Shown here piece by piece: positions 8,125 to 15,549 of a stretch of 51,769 bases of DNA. The notes below the pieces were generated by a model. It did not search any database, was not told the origin of the DNA, and saw only the letters and a program-made list of their open reading frames with translations. The translations under genes and the position numbers were made by a program. The number at the start of each line of letters is the position of its first letter. The stretch's first letter is position 1. This DNA is from a virus: the IMG/VR virus record IMGVR_UViG_3300032073_000045, positions 1 through 51,769 of that record. One strand, given 5' to 3'.

Positions 8125-9177
8125 CTATACTATATCGTCTTTTGACACGCCCAACACCCTAGCCTTCCAGTCTGGCATAGACTCTATATTGTCCGCTTCT
8201 TTTTTTGCCGCTTTCTTTTGCATATCTGCGATTTTAATCATCACTTTTCTTTCCTCTTCTTCTTGAAAAAGTTGTACGAGCGCTAGAATACTAGCGTTTT
8301 GCTTGTGCTGTGAAGATATTCTTTTTGAGCGGTCACCCTGAAGCTTTTGAATCAGAGATTCCATTCTTTTTTCGCATTGATTATACTCTTCGCTTTTGGT
8401 TTTCAAAAGCTCTGCGAGTCGAACGGTCAAATCCTGCTGATCTTCCGCGTCGTCAAACATTCTGTTGAGTTTATTTATTGCTCCTTGTATGTTTTTTAGG
8501 TGGATATAATCCATGCACACATTAATATATAAATTAATCTCATCATTGCTTAAATCTGGCTTATCCCAAGTTGCTCTCACGAACTCAGCTTCGAATAAAT
8601 TTCTATCTTCCATACTATCATAGTTATTTATAACCTGAACGAGTCGAGGAGAAGATAAAAAACAACCAAGTGACTCGATCGATTTTCTTTCGCCAATGCT
8701 GAGCTTAGACTCTTCGATTTCCTTTTGGCAAGAATCATTTATTTTTTTTATAATTTTACTGACAGCCTTTGGTGAAGAATAACTCTTATTTACCGCATTT
8801 TCTGAAGGGTGAATAACGAGAGACTCTTGACTTTCTACATATTTAAGTACACAATCATACTCTTTTGAGTTTCTGGTTACTCTTATATCCGGAAACAATA
8901 CAATGGCTATTTGTAAGGCGCTCATTCCGTCTTGCGTTGAATTTGATGCAAACTCCTGCTGAACACTGGAGAGCTTGATTTCATCTTTTGGGTAAACATG
9001 TTTTGTTGCATAGTCAATCCCGCTTTCCAGCATAAAAGCTCGAACAGCCCTACCCTGCTTGCTTCTTCCGTCTATATTATCTATTTCTGGAAATGCCAAT
9101 TGAGTTAACTGAGTCAAGTCTGTAGTATTTTTACAGTTCTCAATTACAACTTGCTTTTGATCTTCCGTTAAATCCAT
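8125..9177 (-). CDS. unknown helical packaging-operon protein
   Basis: 350 residues, charged and mostly helical. Residues about 20-110 look like two short DNA-binding-like helical repeats (GRAVRAFMLESGIDYATK and SALQIAIVLF). The C-terminal 110 residues form a lysine/glutamate-rich coiled coil. No family is recognised. Its position upstream of the nuclease and terminase makes a small-terminase-like role conceivable, but it is longer than typical small terminases. It overlaps the sigma-like gene by 10 nt. Confidence 0.7.
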   Translation of the reverse strand: MDLTEDQKQVVIENCKNTTDLTQLTQLAFPEIDNIDGRSKQGRAVRAFMLESGIDYATKHVYPKDEIKLSSVQQEFASNSTQDGMSALQIAIVLFPDIRVTRNSKEYDCVLKYVESQESLVIHPSENAVNKSYSSPKAVSKIIKKINDSCQKEIEESKLSIGERKSIESLGCFLSSPRLVQVINNYDSMEDRNLFEAEFVRATWDKPDLSNDEINLYINVCMDYIHLKNIQGAINKLNRMFDDAEDQQDLTVRLAELLKTKSEEYNQCEKRMESLIQKLQGDRSKRISSQHKQNASILALVQLFQEEEERKVMIKIADMQKKAAKKEADNIESMPDWKARVLGVSKDDIV

Positions 9178-9956
9178 GCTATGGGAGCTTTTACAGATAT
9201 AATATCTTGAGTTTTTAAAATTTCTTGAGCTTTAGTTTTGAAAATCTTTTTTAAATTTTTAATCTGCTTGTAACCAGCCTTCCTACCCTTCTCTGACGTC
9301 TTATAGCCCATTTTTTTTGCAACCTCTTCTTCCTCTATATTTTTGATAAATAACAATTCATAAACAAGGTACTGTTTTTTTGATAATTCTTTTTTCATAG
9401 CTTGATTTAATTTACCTTGGGCAGTAAGCATGTCAAAACCTTCGTCTTGCATAACTCCAACTTCGTGAGCATGATTTTCTAACGCCAATGCCATCTTGAT
9501 TCCATACGCAGACTTTTTCGTTTTTTCCCATTTTGCATAAAGCGGGCAAGAGGAATCCTGCATGCCGCTCTTCGTAAAGCCGCAAAGAGATCCTGTTGCG
9601 GAGTCCTGAGATGCGCATGATTGATTAAATGGGCAATTAAGACATGGTCTTACGAAATTACTATAATTATTACGCAAGATATTTTTCATTTGATTGGTTA
9701 TGATTTTATTAATCCATGGCTTGAGCGATCTAGATTGATCCCATTGATCCCATTTTTTATGAATGTGAGCTTTTATGATTTGTTCTACATCTTCAAAATC
9801 AAACCACGCCAATGAATCTAAGAACCATTTTCCGCGTCTTTTTCTGACTTCTAAATCAATTTCGTCAGATTTGTCTTCGTATCTAAACTTAGGACTTTCT
9901 TGGTCTGCCACGTTTCTTAGGTTTTGGAGCTTCTTCCTGGAAATTTTCAAACTCAT
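9168..9956 (-). CDS. phage sigma-factor-like protein with cysteine cluster
   Basis: 262 residues. Residues about 50-98 resemble sigma70 region 2 (FEDVEQIIKAHIHKKW ... LKPWINKIITNQMKNILR). Residues about 190-245 resemble region 4 with a helix-turn-helix (ELSKKQYLVYELLFIKNIEE, then EVAKKMGY). Between them lies a five-cysteine cluster (Cys105, 108, 114, 125, 137) that should bind zinc or an iron-sulfur centre. It probably directs host RNA polymerase to late promoters. The ATG overlaps the zinc-ribbon gene by 68 nt; a GTG at 9905 is an alternative start. Confidence 0.78.
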   Translation of the reverse strand: MSLKISRKKLQNLRNVADQESPKFRYEDKSDEIDLEVRKRRGKWFLDSLAWFDFEDVEQIIKAHIHKKWDQWDQSRSLKPWINKIITNQMKNILRNNYSNFVRPCLNCPFNQSCASQDSATGSLCGFTKSGMQDSSCPLYAKWEKTKKSAYGIKMALALENHAHEVGVMQDEGFDMLTAQGKLNQAMKKELSKKQYLVYELLFIKNIEEEEVAKKMGYKTSEKGRKAGYKQIKNLKKIFKTKAQEILKTQDIISVKAPIAWI

Positions 9957-10266
9957 CTAAAGGAATTAAATCCTTAAGATTCATCTTGTTATTGTCTTGC
10001 TCAATGCTATAAGAAAAATTTGATATATCGGGAACCTCAAAAATATCAACGCCGTCAGGATCGAAATCCTCTGAAGACATAGGTCTACTTCGCTTGGGTG
10101 AAGATCCTAATTTCCTAGGCGCAGCCTTAGGGCTACCTAGGTTAGCGTTCGTTTGTTTTGCTGCCGACAATATGCTCAAACCTTCTCCGCAACCACCGCA
10201 AAATTTTGGTGCCTGCAAAGAGTACATATTTTTAAAACCACAATGAGGACAATAAGAAAAAGCCAT
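9889..10266 (-). CDS. zinc-ribbon protein with AT-hook-like tail
   Basis: 125 residues. Four cysteines form a zinc ribbon near the N terminus (Cys6, Cys9, Cys23, Cys26). The middle is a low-complexity Pro/Ser/Lys then acidic linker. The C terminus ends in KPKKRGRPRK, an AT-hook-like minor-groove-binding sequence. The gene lies just upstream of, and overlaps, the sigma-like gene, so an accessory role in late transcription is plausible. Confidence 0.75.
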   Translation of the reverse strand: MAFSYCPHCGFKNMYSLQAPKFCGGCGEGLSILSAAKQTNANLGSPKAAPRKLGSSPKRSRPMSSEDFDPDGVDIFEVPDISNFSYSIEQDNNKMNLKDLIPLDEFENFQEEAPKPKKRGRPRKS

Positions 10267-10293
10267 AATATCATATTATAGCTTAAAAAAAAA

Positions 10294-10884
10294 TTATATC
10301 AAATAACCGCTTATTACCCTAGCTTGTTTTTTTGTGAATTCTTCGGCTCCAGAACTCCACATTCTTTGATCCTTCACATATTCTAAACATATTACTCCTA
10401 TAATTTTACCATTTAAGGTTTTTATGGGGCGAGCGAAAAGACTTTTAACGCCCTTTGCTTGAAGAAATGACCTAAATGCCAGATCTTCATCATAAATTGA
10501 AATATCTTTGCACGCAAACGTTTTTTCTTGAGATATGCACTTAACTAATCCGTGAAAATTAGATATACGAATATTTTGGAGAGAATGCGCTTCCACACTA
10601 ATACCATCACCGACAACCTCATATGTACAACTCATTTTTTGTTGACTTCTTCCTGAGAAATAATGCTCTCCATTGTGAAACTCTAAAATAGATACTCGAT
10701 CTGCTTCAGTTTCTTCTTTTATATATTCTAATGCCGTAATCACATTACTGTGTAATTGCGGGTCATAATTCAATTGCTTATGCTTTTTTTCATCGAGCTT
10801 GACTTTTAGCCACATTCCGAATACTGCAGTCGCGGCAGACACAGCTCCAGTCAACACGGTTATAATATCTAAACCTAAATTCAT
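10294..10884 (-). CDS. membrane-anchored GAF-like protein
   Basis: 196 residues from ATG 10884, which overlaps the upstream stop as ATGA; a longer reading from 10953 is not needed. An N-terminal hydrophobic helix (about residues 5-25) is followed by a GAF-like domain from about 45 to the end (KEETEADRVSILEFHNGE, then a block beginning SLFARPI with GKIIGVICLEYV). GAF domains bind small ligands, but none can be named. It ends the cassette with the holin-like and spanin-like genes, so a lysis-timing role is a tentative idea. Confidence 0.65.
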   Translation of the reverse strand: MNLGLDIITVLTGAVSAATAVFGMWLKVKLDEKKHKQLNYDPQLHSNVITALEYIKEETEADRVSILEFHNGEHYFSGRSQQKMSCTYEVVGDGISVEAHSLQNIRISNFHGLVKCISQEKTFACKDISIYDEDLAFRSFLQAKGVKSLFARPIKTLNGKIIGVICLEYVKDQRMWSSGAEEFTKKQARVISGYLI

Positions 10885-11153
10885 ATTCTTTTTGTAAAAA
10901 ATGATAGCCCTACAGAAGTTGCAAAAACAAGAAATATTATAAATAAGAACCATTTTACAGGGGCTTGATTTTCATATGCATTGATCTGAGATTCCGAATA
11001 TTCCTCCATCGAGATTACTGAGTCTCGATTTACATCTACTTGTTCAAATTGCTTTGATTGTGCTGGGGCTGGATTTAACTTATTGTTTATTGGTTTATTT
11101 ATTGAGCACGACAAAATAAAAAATAAAGATAATATAAATAATATTTTATTCAT
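10881..11153 (-). CDS. candidate unimolecular spanin (lipoprotein with C-terminal TM)
   Basis: 90 residues. A lipoprotein signal ends in the lipobox ILSC with Cys16. A periplasmic linker (17-65) follows, then a C-terminal transmembrane helix (67-87) and basic tail KR. This is the architecture of u-spanins, which join inner and outer membranes at lysis. The linker carries a canonical EF-hand loop (residues 40-51, Asp40, Asn42, Asp44, Glu51) that could bind calcium, a feature I do not know from spanins. It is coupled by ATGA overlaps to the holin-like gene upstream and the GAF-like gene downstream. Confidence 0.65.
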   Translation of the reverse strand: MNKILFILSLFFILSCSINKPINNKLNPAPAQSKQFEQVDVNRDSVISMEEYSESQINAYENQAPVKWFLFIIFLVFATSVGLSFFTKRI

Positions 11154-11584
11154 CTTTTCTTACTAGGGATAGCGTAAAAGCCTACTACCATAAAACATAA
11201 ATCCATAAACGATGCAAGCATTAAACCTCCAGTCATTTGCACCATTTCCCAATCTTTACCTCCCAGAATCCAAGAAAAGAAACCCCATTTTGCTCCGTCA
11301 CCTTTTGGGACAATTAAATTGTAAGTTATATGAGGGTTCATTGCATAATAAATCATCAAAAAACACATAGTAAAAGTAATAGTCATAAAAAGTATTCTTC
11401 TTGTAACCTTAACAAATGAATCGCTTGCGTTTTTCTCTTGACTTTCGATTAACGCGCGCAGCATTTTTTCGTCCCTTGCGGCGAGCGCTAATTGATCCTG
11501 TCTTTTTTGTTCAAGCCAGGAGTTAAGTAGGTTGCAGCCTAATTTTATTCCCGCGCCAATTATCGTATTCAATATCGGTCCCAT
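11150..11584 (-). CDS. holin-like membrane protein
   Basis: 144 residues. An amphipathic N-terminal region and charged helix (12-55) precede two transmembrane helices at about 63-83 and 113-135, and the tail is SKKR. The two-helix layout and basic C terminus fit a holin, and the next gene has spanin architecture. No endolysin is found next to it in this window. A GTGTATATATA motif lies just before the ATG. Confidence 0.6.
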   Translation of the reverse strand: MGPILNTIIGAGIKLGCNLLNSWLEQKRQDQLALAARDEKMLRALIESQEKNASDSFVKVTRRILFMTITFTMCFLMIYYAMNPHITYNLIVPKGDGAKWGFFSWILGGKDWEMVQMTGGLMLASFMDLCFMVVGFYAIPSKKR

Positions 11585-11588
11585 AGCT

Positions 11589-11600
11589 ATATATACACCC
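11589..11600 (-). promoter_or_regulatory. candidate late promoter motif
   Basis: Minus-strand GGGTGTATATATAGCT is immediately followed by the ATG of the holin-like gene. It is the closest match to the GTGTATATAT consensus in the window. Confidence 0.5.
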
Positions 11601-11624
11601 TCAATATGAAAAAAAATAGTTTTT

Positions 11625-11637
11625 GTGTAATATATAT
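11625..11637 (+). promoter_or_regulatory. candidate late promoter motif, plus strand
   Basis: GTGTAATATATATTA ends just before the ATG of the DUF2384-like gene. The same motif type serves the opposite strand about 30 bp away, so this 55-bp gap would be a divergent late promoter pair. Confidence 0.5.
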
Positions 11638-11639
11638 TA

Positions 11640-11840
11640 ATGTCACACAGGAGAATTTTAGAAACGCTTAGTAAAAATTTAAATTCGTATCAATCAACCC
11701 GTTGGTTAAAAACAGAAAATGATCGATTAAATGGATCAACTCCAGCAGAATTAATGATGGAAGATCAACAAGATAAAGTATTTAAAATACTAGACGAAGA
11801 AATTAAAAGAATAAAAAGTAAAAAAGGTACTAATATTTAG
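11640..11840 (+). CDS. DUF2384 (MbcA/ParS/Xre toxin-binding)-like small protein
   Basis: 66 residues. The core RWLKTENDRLNGSTPAELMM with the following helix VFKILDEEIKRI closely resembles the C-terminal toxin-binding domain of Xre/MbcA/ParS antitoxins (pattern WL.tpn..L.G.tP.elL). The usual N-terminal DNA-binding part and a partner RES/toxin gene are both absent. It is one of three plus-strand genes inside the minus-strand late region and ends 1 nt before a convergent stop. It could be a phage-borne antitoxin countering a host toxin; this is inference. Confidence 0.7.
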   Translation: MSHRRILETLSKNLNSYQSTRWLKTENDRLNGSTPAELMMEDQQDKVFKILDEEIKRIKSKKGTNI

Positions 11841-11841
11841 A

Positions 11842-12393
11842 TTAAGCTTTTATATTAGCCTGCAATGTTGCAGATATAGTAAAGGAATTATAGACAAGCC
11901 GCCAACCACGACTAGACTTGCCGGATTCATAGGTAAGACTCTTCATATTCGAAATTTCTATAATATCATCATAAATTTTGATTGTTGCAGTTAATTTGAT
12001 TGGCTTATCACCCCCTCTTGGTCTGGGGAATTTTCCCGTCAGTATATCAACATTATTTGTTGTACTCGGTATTCCATAATTGGTGAAATTGGCAATTCCT
12101 GCAGATTTAGTTAGAGAAAATTTCCCGTCGAAACCGTTACCAGTAACTTGCACTAATGCTGCGCTATTTAACGATAATAGATTGTTATAGCTAAAGATTA
12201 TTTTTCCAGGGTTTTCTCCTGACGCAGCAGTTGTTTTGGTTTCTGTTTGAAATTCTCCTTGCGAAATTGAAGACAAGGCAGTGGCTGCCAGCATTTTGTA
12301 TGTTGCCCCATTAGGCTTTTGAATGATAATTAAATCTTGCGTGGGGTCAAAGTTGTTCGCGGGTAAATCTGGCAGGTCATTAATTTTGGTCAT
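11842..12393 (-). CDS. small structural/fibre-like protein
   Basis: 183 residues from ATG 12393 (MTKINDLPDLPA...). Longer upstream readings have no supporting signal, while a GTGTATGTATATAT motif stands just before this ATG. The N terminus (KINDLPDLPANNFDPTQDLI) resembles attachment peptides of phage fibre or adaptor proteins. The rest is beta-rich with Asn/Thr/Ser. It lies between the lectin-like and holin-like genes. A minor fibre or receptor-binding protein is the best guess. Confidence 0.6.
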   Translation of the reverse strand: MTKINDLPDLPANNFDPTQDLIIIQKPNGATYKMLAATALSSISQGEFQTETKTTAASGENPGKIIFSYNNLLSLNSAALVQVTGNGFDGKFSLTKSAGIANFTNYGIPSTTNNVDILTGKFPRPRGGDKPIKLTATIKIYDDIIEISNMKSLTYESGKSSRGWRLVYNSFTISATLQANIKA

Positions 12394-12396
12394 GAG

Positions 12397-12411
12397 ATAT
12401 ATACATACACT
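12397..12411 (-). promoter_or_regulatory. candidate late promoter motif
   Basis: Minus-strand AATAGTGTATGTATATAT stands 5-6 nt before the ATG at 12393. Confidence 0.45.
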
Positions 12412-12541
12412 ATTTCTAATTAAATAAAATATTTCTGCAGAAACTCTCTGCATTTTATTATTGTATAATACATATATTATTGAATATATTCTATTACAAA
12501 ACAATTTATAGAATATTACAACACACACTATATAATATAAT

Positions 12542-12766
12542 GTGAATCAGCCTTTAAGTATTGTTAGTTTGTTATTATTGATATTTTATTTAGGGTGGTT
12601 CGCATGGGAGCAAAGAGGATTACTACATGAGCAACAAAGAGAAATACAAAAATTAGAACAACAATTAATATTTCAATCTATAGTAATAGACGCTACGCTT
12701 CAAGAAAATAATTCACCACTGAATAAACAAAAATATAATTCGCCGCAAAAATACTTTAATTTTTAA
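12542..12766 (+). CDS. small membrane protein with coiled tail
   Basis: 74 residues from a GTG start. One transmembrane helix (residues 6-24) is followed by a Gln/Glu-rich coiled segment (LLHEQQREIQKLEQQL) and a polar tail. The upstream sequence ACTATATAATATAAT is A+T-rich and has no Shine-Dalgarno. The topology (N-terminal anchor, helical tail) resembles i-spanin or Rz-like proteins, but there is no partner. Function unknown. Confidence 0.55.
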   Translation: MNQPLSIVSLLLLIFYLGWFAWEQRGLLHEQQREIQKLEQQLIFQSIVIDATLQENNSPLNKQKYNSPQKYFNF

Positions 12767-12788
12767 CAATAACTTATAATATATACAT

Positions 12789-13079
12789 ATGACAACGGAA
12801 AATACAACATCTGAATCAAACGAAAACGTCGATCCTAAGCAAGAAGAAGCTACGGTTGCATTAGCAAATCAAATTCTTGCAAGAGTGAATGTATCTGAGG
12901 CATTGTCCATGATATCCTTGAGTGCTGTTCTGCAGTTAGTTCAAAATAAAGTTGTTGAACAAGCGCGCTCAGAGGTTGAGAAAATGGATGATGATCAAAT
13001 TGAAGATCTATTGAATCCTCCTGCTGAAACAGAAGACGTCGAAGACGATTCTGAAGAAGCTAGTAGCGAAGACTCCTGA
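12789..13079 (+). CDS. small acidic protein
   Basis: 96 residues. Both ends are strongly acidic (TEDVEDDSEEASSEDS at the C terminus) with a helical hydrophobic core at 22-60 (ALANQILARVNVSEALSMIS). No family recognised. CTTATAATATATACAT lies just before the ATG. The 3' end overlaps the convergent minus gene by 20 nt, and a strong plus-strand terminator lies 38 nt past its stop. Confidence 0.65.
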   Translation: MTTENTTSESNENVDPKQEEATVALANQILARVNVSEALSMISLSAVLQLVQNKVVEQARSEVEKMDDDQIEDLLNPPAETEDVEDDSEEASSEDS

Positions 13080-13374
13080 TCCAAGTCAGGATTTCATTCA
13101 TATTAGAATAATTTATACGATCCGTGGTGTAATTTGCGCCACGGGTCGTTTTTATTTTATGTCCAGATTGATTTTCTGTTTCTAGAATCATTTGCGATAC
13201 AAAATCATGTGCGCCATTAGATTTTAACCAATTCCAATATATTGCACGAGTTCCAGGTTGACACTCGACAAGAACATCTTCAAAAACAAATAATTTAGCA
13301 AATAATGTAACATCGCGAAAACATGTTACTTCACTGGGCGGTTCTGTTAAGCAAGATTCTATGATTAAAATCAT
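13060..13374 (-). CDS. unknown protein overlapping a convergent gene
   Basis: 104 residues, with no motif recognised and a mixed alpha/beta look. It follows the lectin-like gene with a 2-nt gap, so it is cotranscribed. Its last third encodes, on the other strand, the hairpin terminator of the acidic plus-strand gene; the codons TTRGANYTTDR are built from the stem. Confidence 0.6.
   Translation of the reverse strand: MILIIESCLTEPPSEVTCFRDVTLFAKLFVFEDVLVECQPGTRAIYWNWLKSNGAHDFVSQMILETENQSGHKIKTTRGANYTTDRINYSNMNEILTWIRSLRY
13117..13158 (+). terminator. intrinsic terminator for the plus-strand acidic gene, inside an antisense gene
   Basis: ACGATCCGTGG pairs with CCACGGGTCGT (11 bp, one wobble) around an 11-nt loop, followed by TTTTTATTTT. 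It lies 38 nt after the stop at 13079. The hairpin is fully inside the minus-strand coding sequence 13060-13374. Confidence 0.85.
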
Positions 13375-13376
13375 AA

Positions 13377-14324
13377 TTATGGAATTTCAGGAAATACATT
13401 AGATTCGGAAACAATATCCCATTTGTTTATTAAATAATTTGAAATTTGATCATCTGCACTGGTTGGAATACAAATCAATTCACCACAATCCATTTTTAAA
13501 TATTTTGCTGTTCCGCGATTAGAACCAATCAACATAAGAGATTGCGCCCAATAAGTTGTATTGGTTATGCTTGGCTCTCGATTAAAAGAGCCATTTTGCT
13601 TTGAGCGATATCTAATTTTGTTATGCATTATATTCTCATTTAAATTATATGTTTTATTATCTAACCAATCAGGAGAATCTGGATTAAGATAATCAACTGT
13701 TGAAATTGTTTCTGCACCATTGTCTATAGAATAATAAACATCACCATTAAAAAATTTAACTTTCAATAAATGCCAGCCAACTGTTGGGTCGATAAACCCA
13801 CTAGTTTTTACATAACTCATTTTATTATGATACGCTTTTTCGACAGTGCCAGAGTTAGTCAAGTATTGCATACTTCCACGAAAATCGCCAGCTGCACCTG
13901 ATCGCTGACTCGGATGTAAGGCACAATATTGCCAATCATTTGCGTGAGCAATAATTGAATCATTGATGTGATTTGCTCCATTAGCTGCAACGCGAAAAAC
14001 GCAATATACTGTGTTATTTTCGTAACTAAAATCCCAATTCGAAGCGAGATAACAATTTCCATTTAAAGATACATATTTTAATTGTTGATTTTTATTATTT
14101 GTATAATCATTAATTGTGCAATTATTTCCATGCACAGCATCGGAACTGGCATAAATATTATCTTTTCTTACCCTAAATGGATTTCCGCGAACAGATTTAT
14201 TGTATATCATTTTCACATAATTACCATCCATTCCAACTGTTACTGGGTCAGAAGGATCTAGCCAACCAACACCCCGCGCCGATAAATAAGCGTCAAGTAA
14301 AGAAAAGTTTCCCAAATAACTCAT
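13377..14324 (-). CDS. lectin-like (LamG/ConA-type) fibre protein
   Basis: 315 residues, beta-rich. The central segment (VGWHLLKVKFFNGDVYYSID) and the C-terminal CGELICIP ... SNYLINKW match the pattern of concanavalin-A-like carbohydrate-binding domains at the tips of phage fibres, where the final GE...IENYLxxKW helix is characteristic. No catalytic signature. It is probably a receptor-binding or head-fibre protein. The gene is preceded by an AAGTGTAAATTATAAC motif that overlaps the end of phoH. Confidence 0.72.
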   Translation of the reverse strand: MSYLGNFSLLDAYLSARGVGWLDPSDPVTVGMDGNYVKMIYNKSVRGNPFRVRKDNIYASSDAVHGNNCTINDYTNNKNQQLKYVSLNGNCYLASNWDFSYENNTVYCVFRVAANGANHINDSIIAHANDWQYCALHPSQRSGAAGDFRGSMQYLTNSGTVEKAYHNKMSYVKTSGFIDPTVGWHLLKVKFFNGDVYYSIDNGAETISTVDYLNPDSPDWLDNKTYNLNENIMHNKIRYRSKQNGSFNREPSITNTTYWAQSLMLIGSNRGTAKYLKMDCGELICIPTSADDQISNYLINKWDIVSESNVFPEIP

Positions 14325-14327
14325 GTT

Positions 14328-14339
14328 ATAATTTACACT
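14328..14339 (-). promoter_or_regulatory. candidate late promoter motif
   Basis: Minus-strand AAGTGTAAATTATAAC directly precedes the ATG of the lectin-like gene, within the last codons of the phoH gene. Confidence 0.45.
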
Positions 14340-15064
14340 TTCTTTTGTATTTTACTTATTACATATTTTAATATTTCACTTCTTTTTATATCTTCTGCTC
14401 CAAAATGAAATGTATGTATACCTTTTTCTTTACTTTGATCATCATTAAAAAGAGAATACATGTCTGCAAAGCCACTCTTTCCATTGATATCACTTTGCAT
14501 TGGATCACCACAAATAATTAATTTACTGCCGCGACCAAGTCGGGTCATGAGTGTGGTAAGCTCTTTGAATGTAAAATTCTGAGATTCATCAGCAATAACA
14601 ATTTCATTCATCCAACTTGCGCCGCGAAGATAATTTACAGGCATTCCTTTGACGATATTCTTCTCTTTTATGAGGCTGGCTTGGCCAGGAACCAAAAGTT
14701 CGTCCAACTTTTCATTCATAGGCATCATGTATGGATTGATTTTCTCGGCCATTTCTCCAGGTAGTGCGCCAAGGCTTTTTTCGCCACTCTCGGCGATTGT
14801 GCGGACATATGTGATGCCGCGATCATTATTCATATTGTATAATTGTAATGCTCCATATATTGCTACATATGTTTTACTTGTTCCAGCAGGTCCACTTATA
14901 AATATGATACTGGATTCTTTATCAAATATTATTTTTAATAAAGCTAGTTGCTTTTCTGTTAGGCTTATTTTTTTTAGCTTGATATTGCGTTTGTGGATTG
15001 ATGAAGCGATTTTGTCAATCTCGTTCTCATCCGTTATCTCGGGTTGTTTACGTTTTCGAGCCAT
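14333..15064 (-). CDS. phoH: PhoH-like ATPase
   Basis: 243 residues. Walker A FISGPAGTSKT (about residues 54-64) and Walker B IVIADESQNF (about 155-165), followed by the PhoH motif LTTLMTRLGRGSKLIICGDP, identify a PhoH/PhoL-type P-loop ATPase. These are common in large phages, where they are linked to phosphate stress or RNA metabolism without a settled function. It is the first minus-strand gene left of the divergent region, with a GTGTATAATATAAT motif upstream. Confidence 0.92.
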   Translation of the reverse strand: MARKRKQPEITDENEIDKIASSIHKRNIKLKKISLTEKQLALLKIIFDKESSIIFISGPAGTSKTYVAIYGALQLYNMNNDRGITYVRTIAESGEKSLGALPGEMAEKINPYMMPMNEKLDELLVPGQASLIKEKNIVKGMPVNYLRGASWMNEIVIADESQNFTFKELTTLMTRLGRGSKLIICGDPMQSDINGKSGFADMYSLFNDDQSKEKGIHTFHFGAEDIKRSEILKYVISKIQKKV

Positions 15065-15073
15065 TTTACTATT

Positions 15074-15085
15074 ATATTATACACT
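15074..15085 (-). promoter_or_regulatory. candidate late promoter motif upstream of phoH
   Basis: Minus-strand AAGTGTATAATATAATA lies about 10 nt before the phoH ATG. Confidence 0.5.
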
Positions 15086-15226
15086 TATTTAAGTTATTTT
15101 TATATAGTGGCCGGATTTTTTTTGAGTCGGGCAATATGTTATAATTTATTAGGTTGTATTTCATATTGAAAAAAGGCACCCCCGGCGTCTATTGCACAAT
15201 GCGATTGAAAAATGAATTCATTTAAT

Positions 15227-15251
15227 GGGTAGGGTCATAGGGGGTAGGGGG
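15227..15251 (+). other. G-quadruplex motif
   Basis: Four G runs (3, 3, 5 and 5) are separated by loops of 2, 5 and 2 nt, which satisfies the usual G4 rule. It stands out in an A+T-rich noncoding stretch. Confidence 0.75.
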
Positions 15252-15355
15252 TACAGAATAACTAATAAATAAAACTTTTTTTAACTTTTTTTTCTATGTT
15301 TCCATAAGTACTTCTTTATCATATACTTACAACACAAAGTTTTTTTGCGTTTAGC

Positions 15356-15384
15356 TTGACTTTTGTCGATTTATAGATTAGTTT
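15356..15384 (+). promoter_or_regulatory. sigma70-type promoter
   Basis: -35 TTGACT, 17-nt spacer, -10 TAGTTT. The ATG of the 48-residue gene follows 6 nt later, so the mRNA should be leaderless. Confidence 0.8.
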
Positions 15385-15390
15385 AATAGT

Positions 15391-15537
15391 ATGTTAGATA
15401 AGAAAATAGAACAATTCATTCAAGACAATGGTCTTGTCCGTATCCAAGCGAGCCCGATGTCCGAGGCTTTCGACCTTTGGGAGTGTGTGGGTGGTCATGT
15501 TTGGACTTTTGACATGATCAAGCAAGCAGTAAAATAA
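15391..15537 (+). CDS. small early protein (GLV..W.fD family)
   Basis: 48 residues, the first plus-strand early gene. The pattern NGLVRI ... LWECVGGHVWTFDMIKQA is echoed in the 57-residue protein at 18571 (KGLVKT ... GRGWSLDSILKA), so the two are probable paralogues. No known domain. The start is fixed by the promoter, whose -10 ends 6 nt before the ATG. Confidence 0.72.
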   Translation: MLDKKIEQFIQDNGLVRIQASPMSEAFDLWECVGGHVWTFDMIKQAVK

Positions 15538-15549
15538 TTCGCTTTTTGC

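Larger units (their letters stand above)
15065..15390. other. divergent intergenic region
   Basis: Some 326 bp separate the minus-strand late operon from the plus-strand early genes. It has the phoH late motif, a G-quadruplex motif, oligo-T runs and the first plus-strand sigma70-type promoter. I find no convincing gene. It is a candidate control region or replication origin. Confidence 0.6.

Noticed and set aside
12404-12411. Standard T4 late promoter (TATAAATA)
   Set aside because: The motif family found has a conserved GTGTA core rather than the T4 octamer, and no T4 gp55-like protein is clear.
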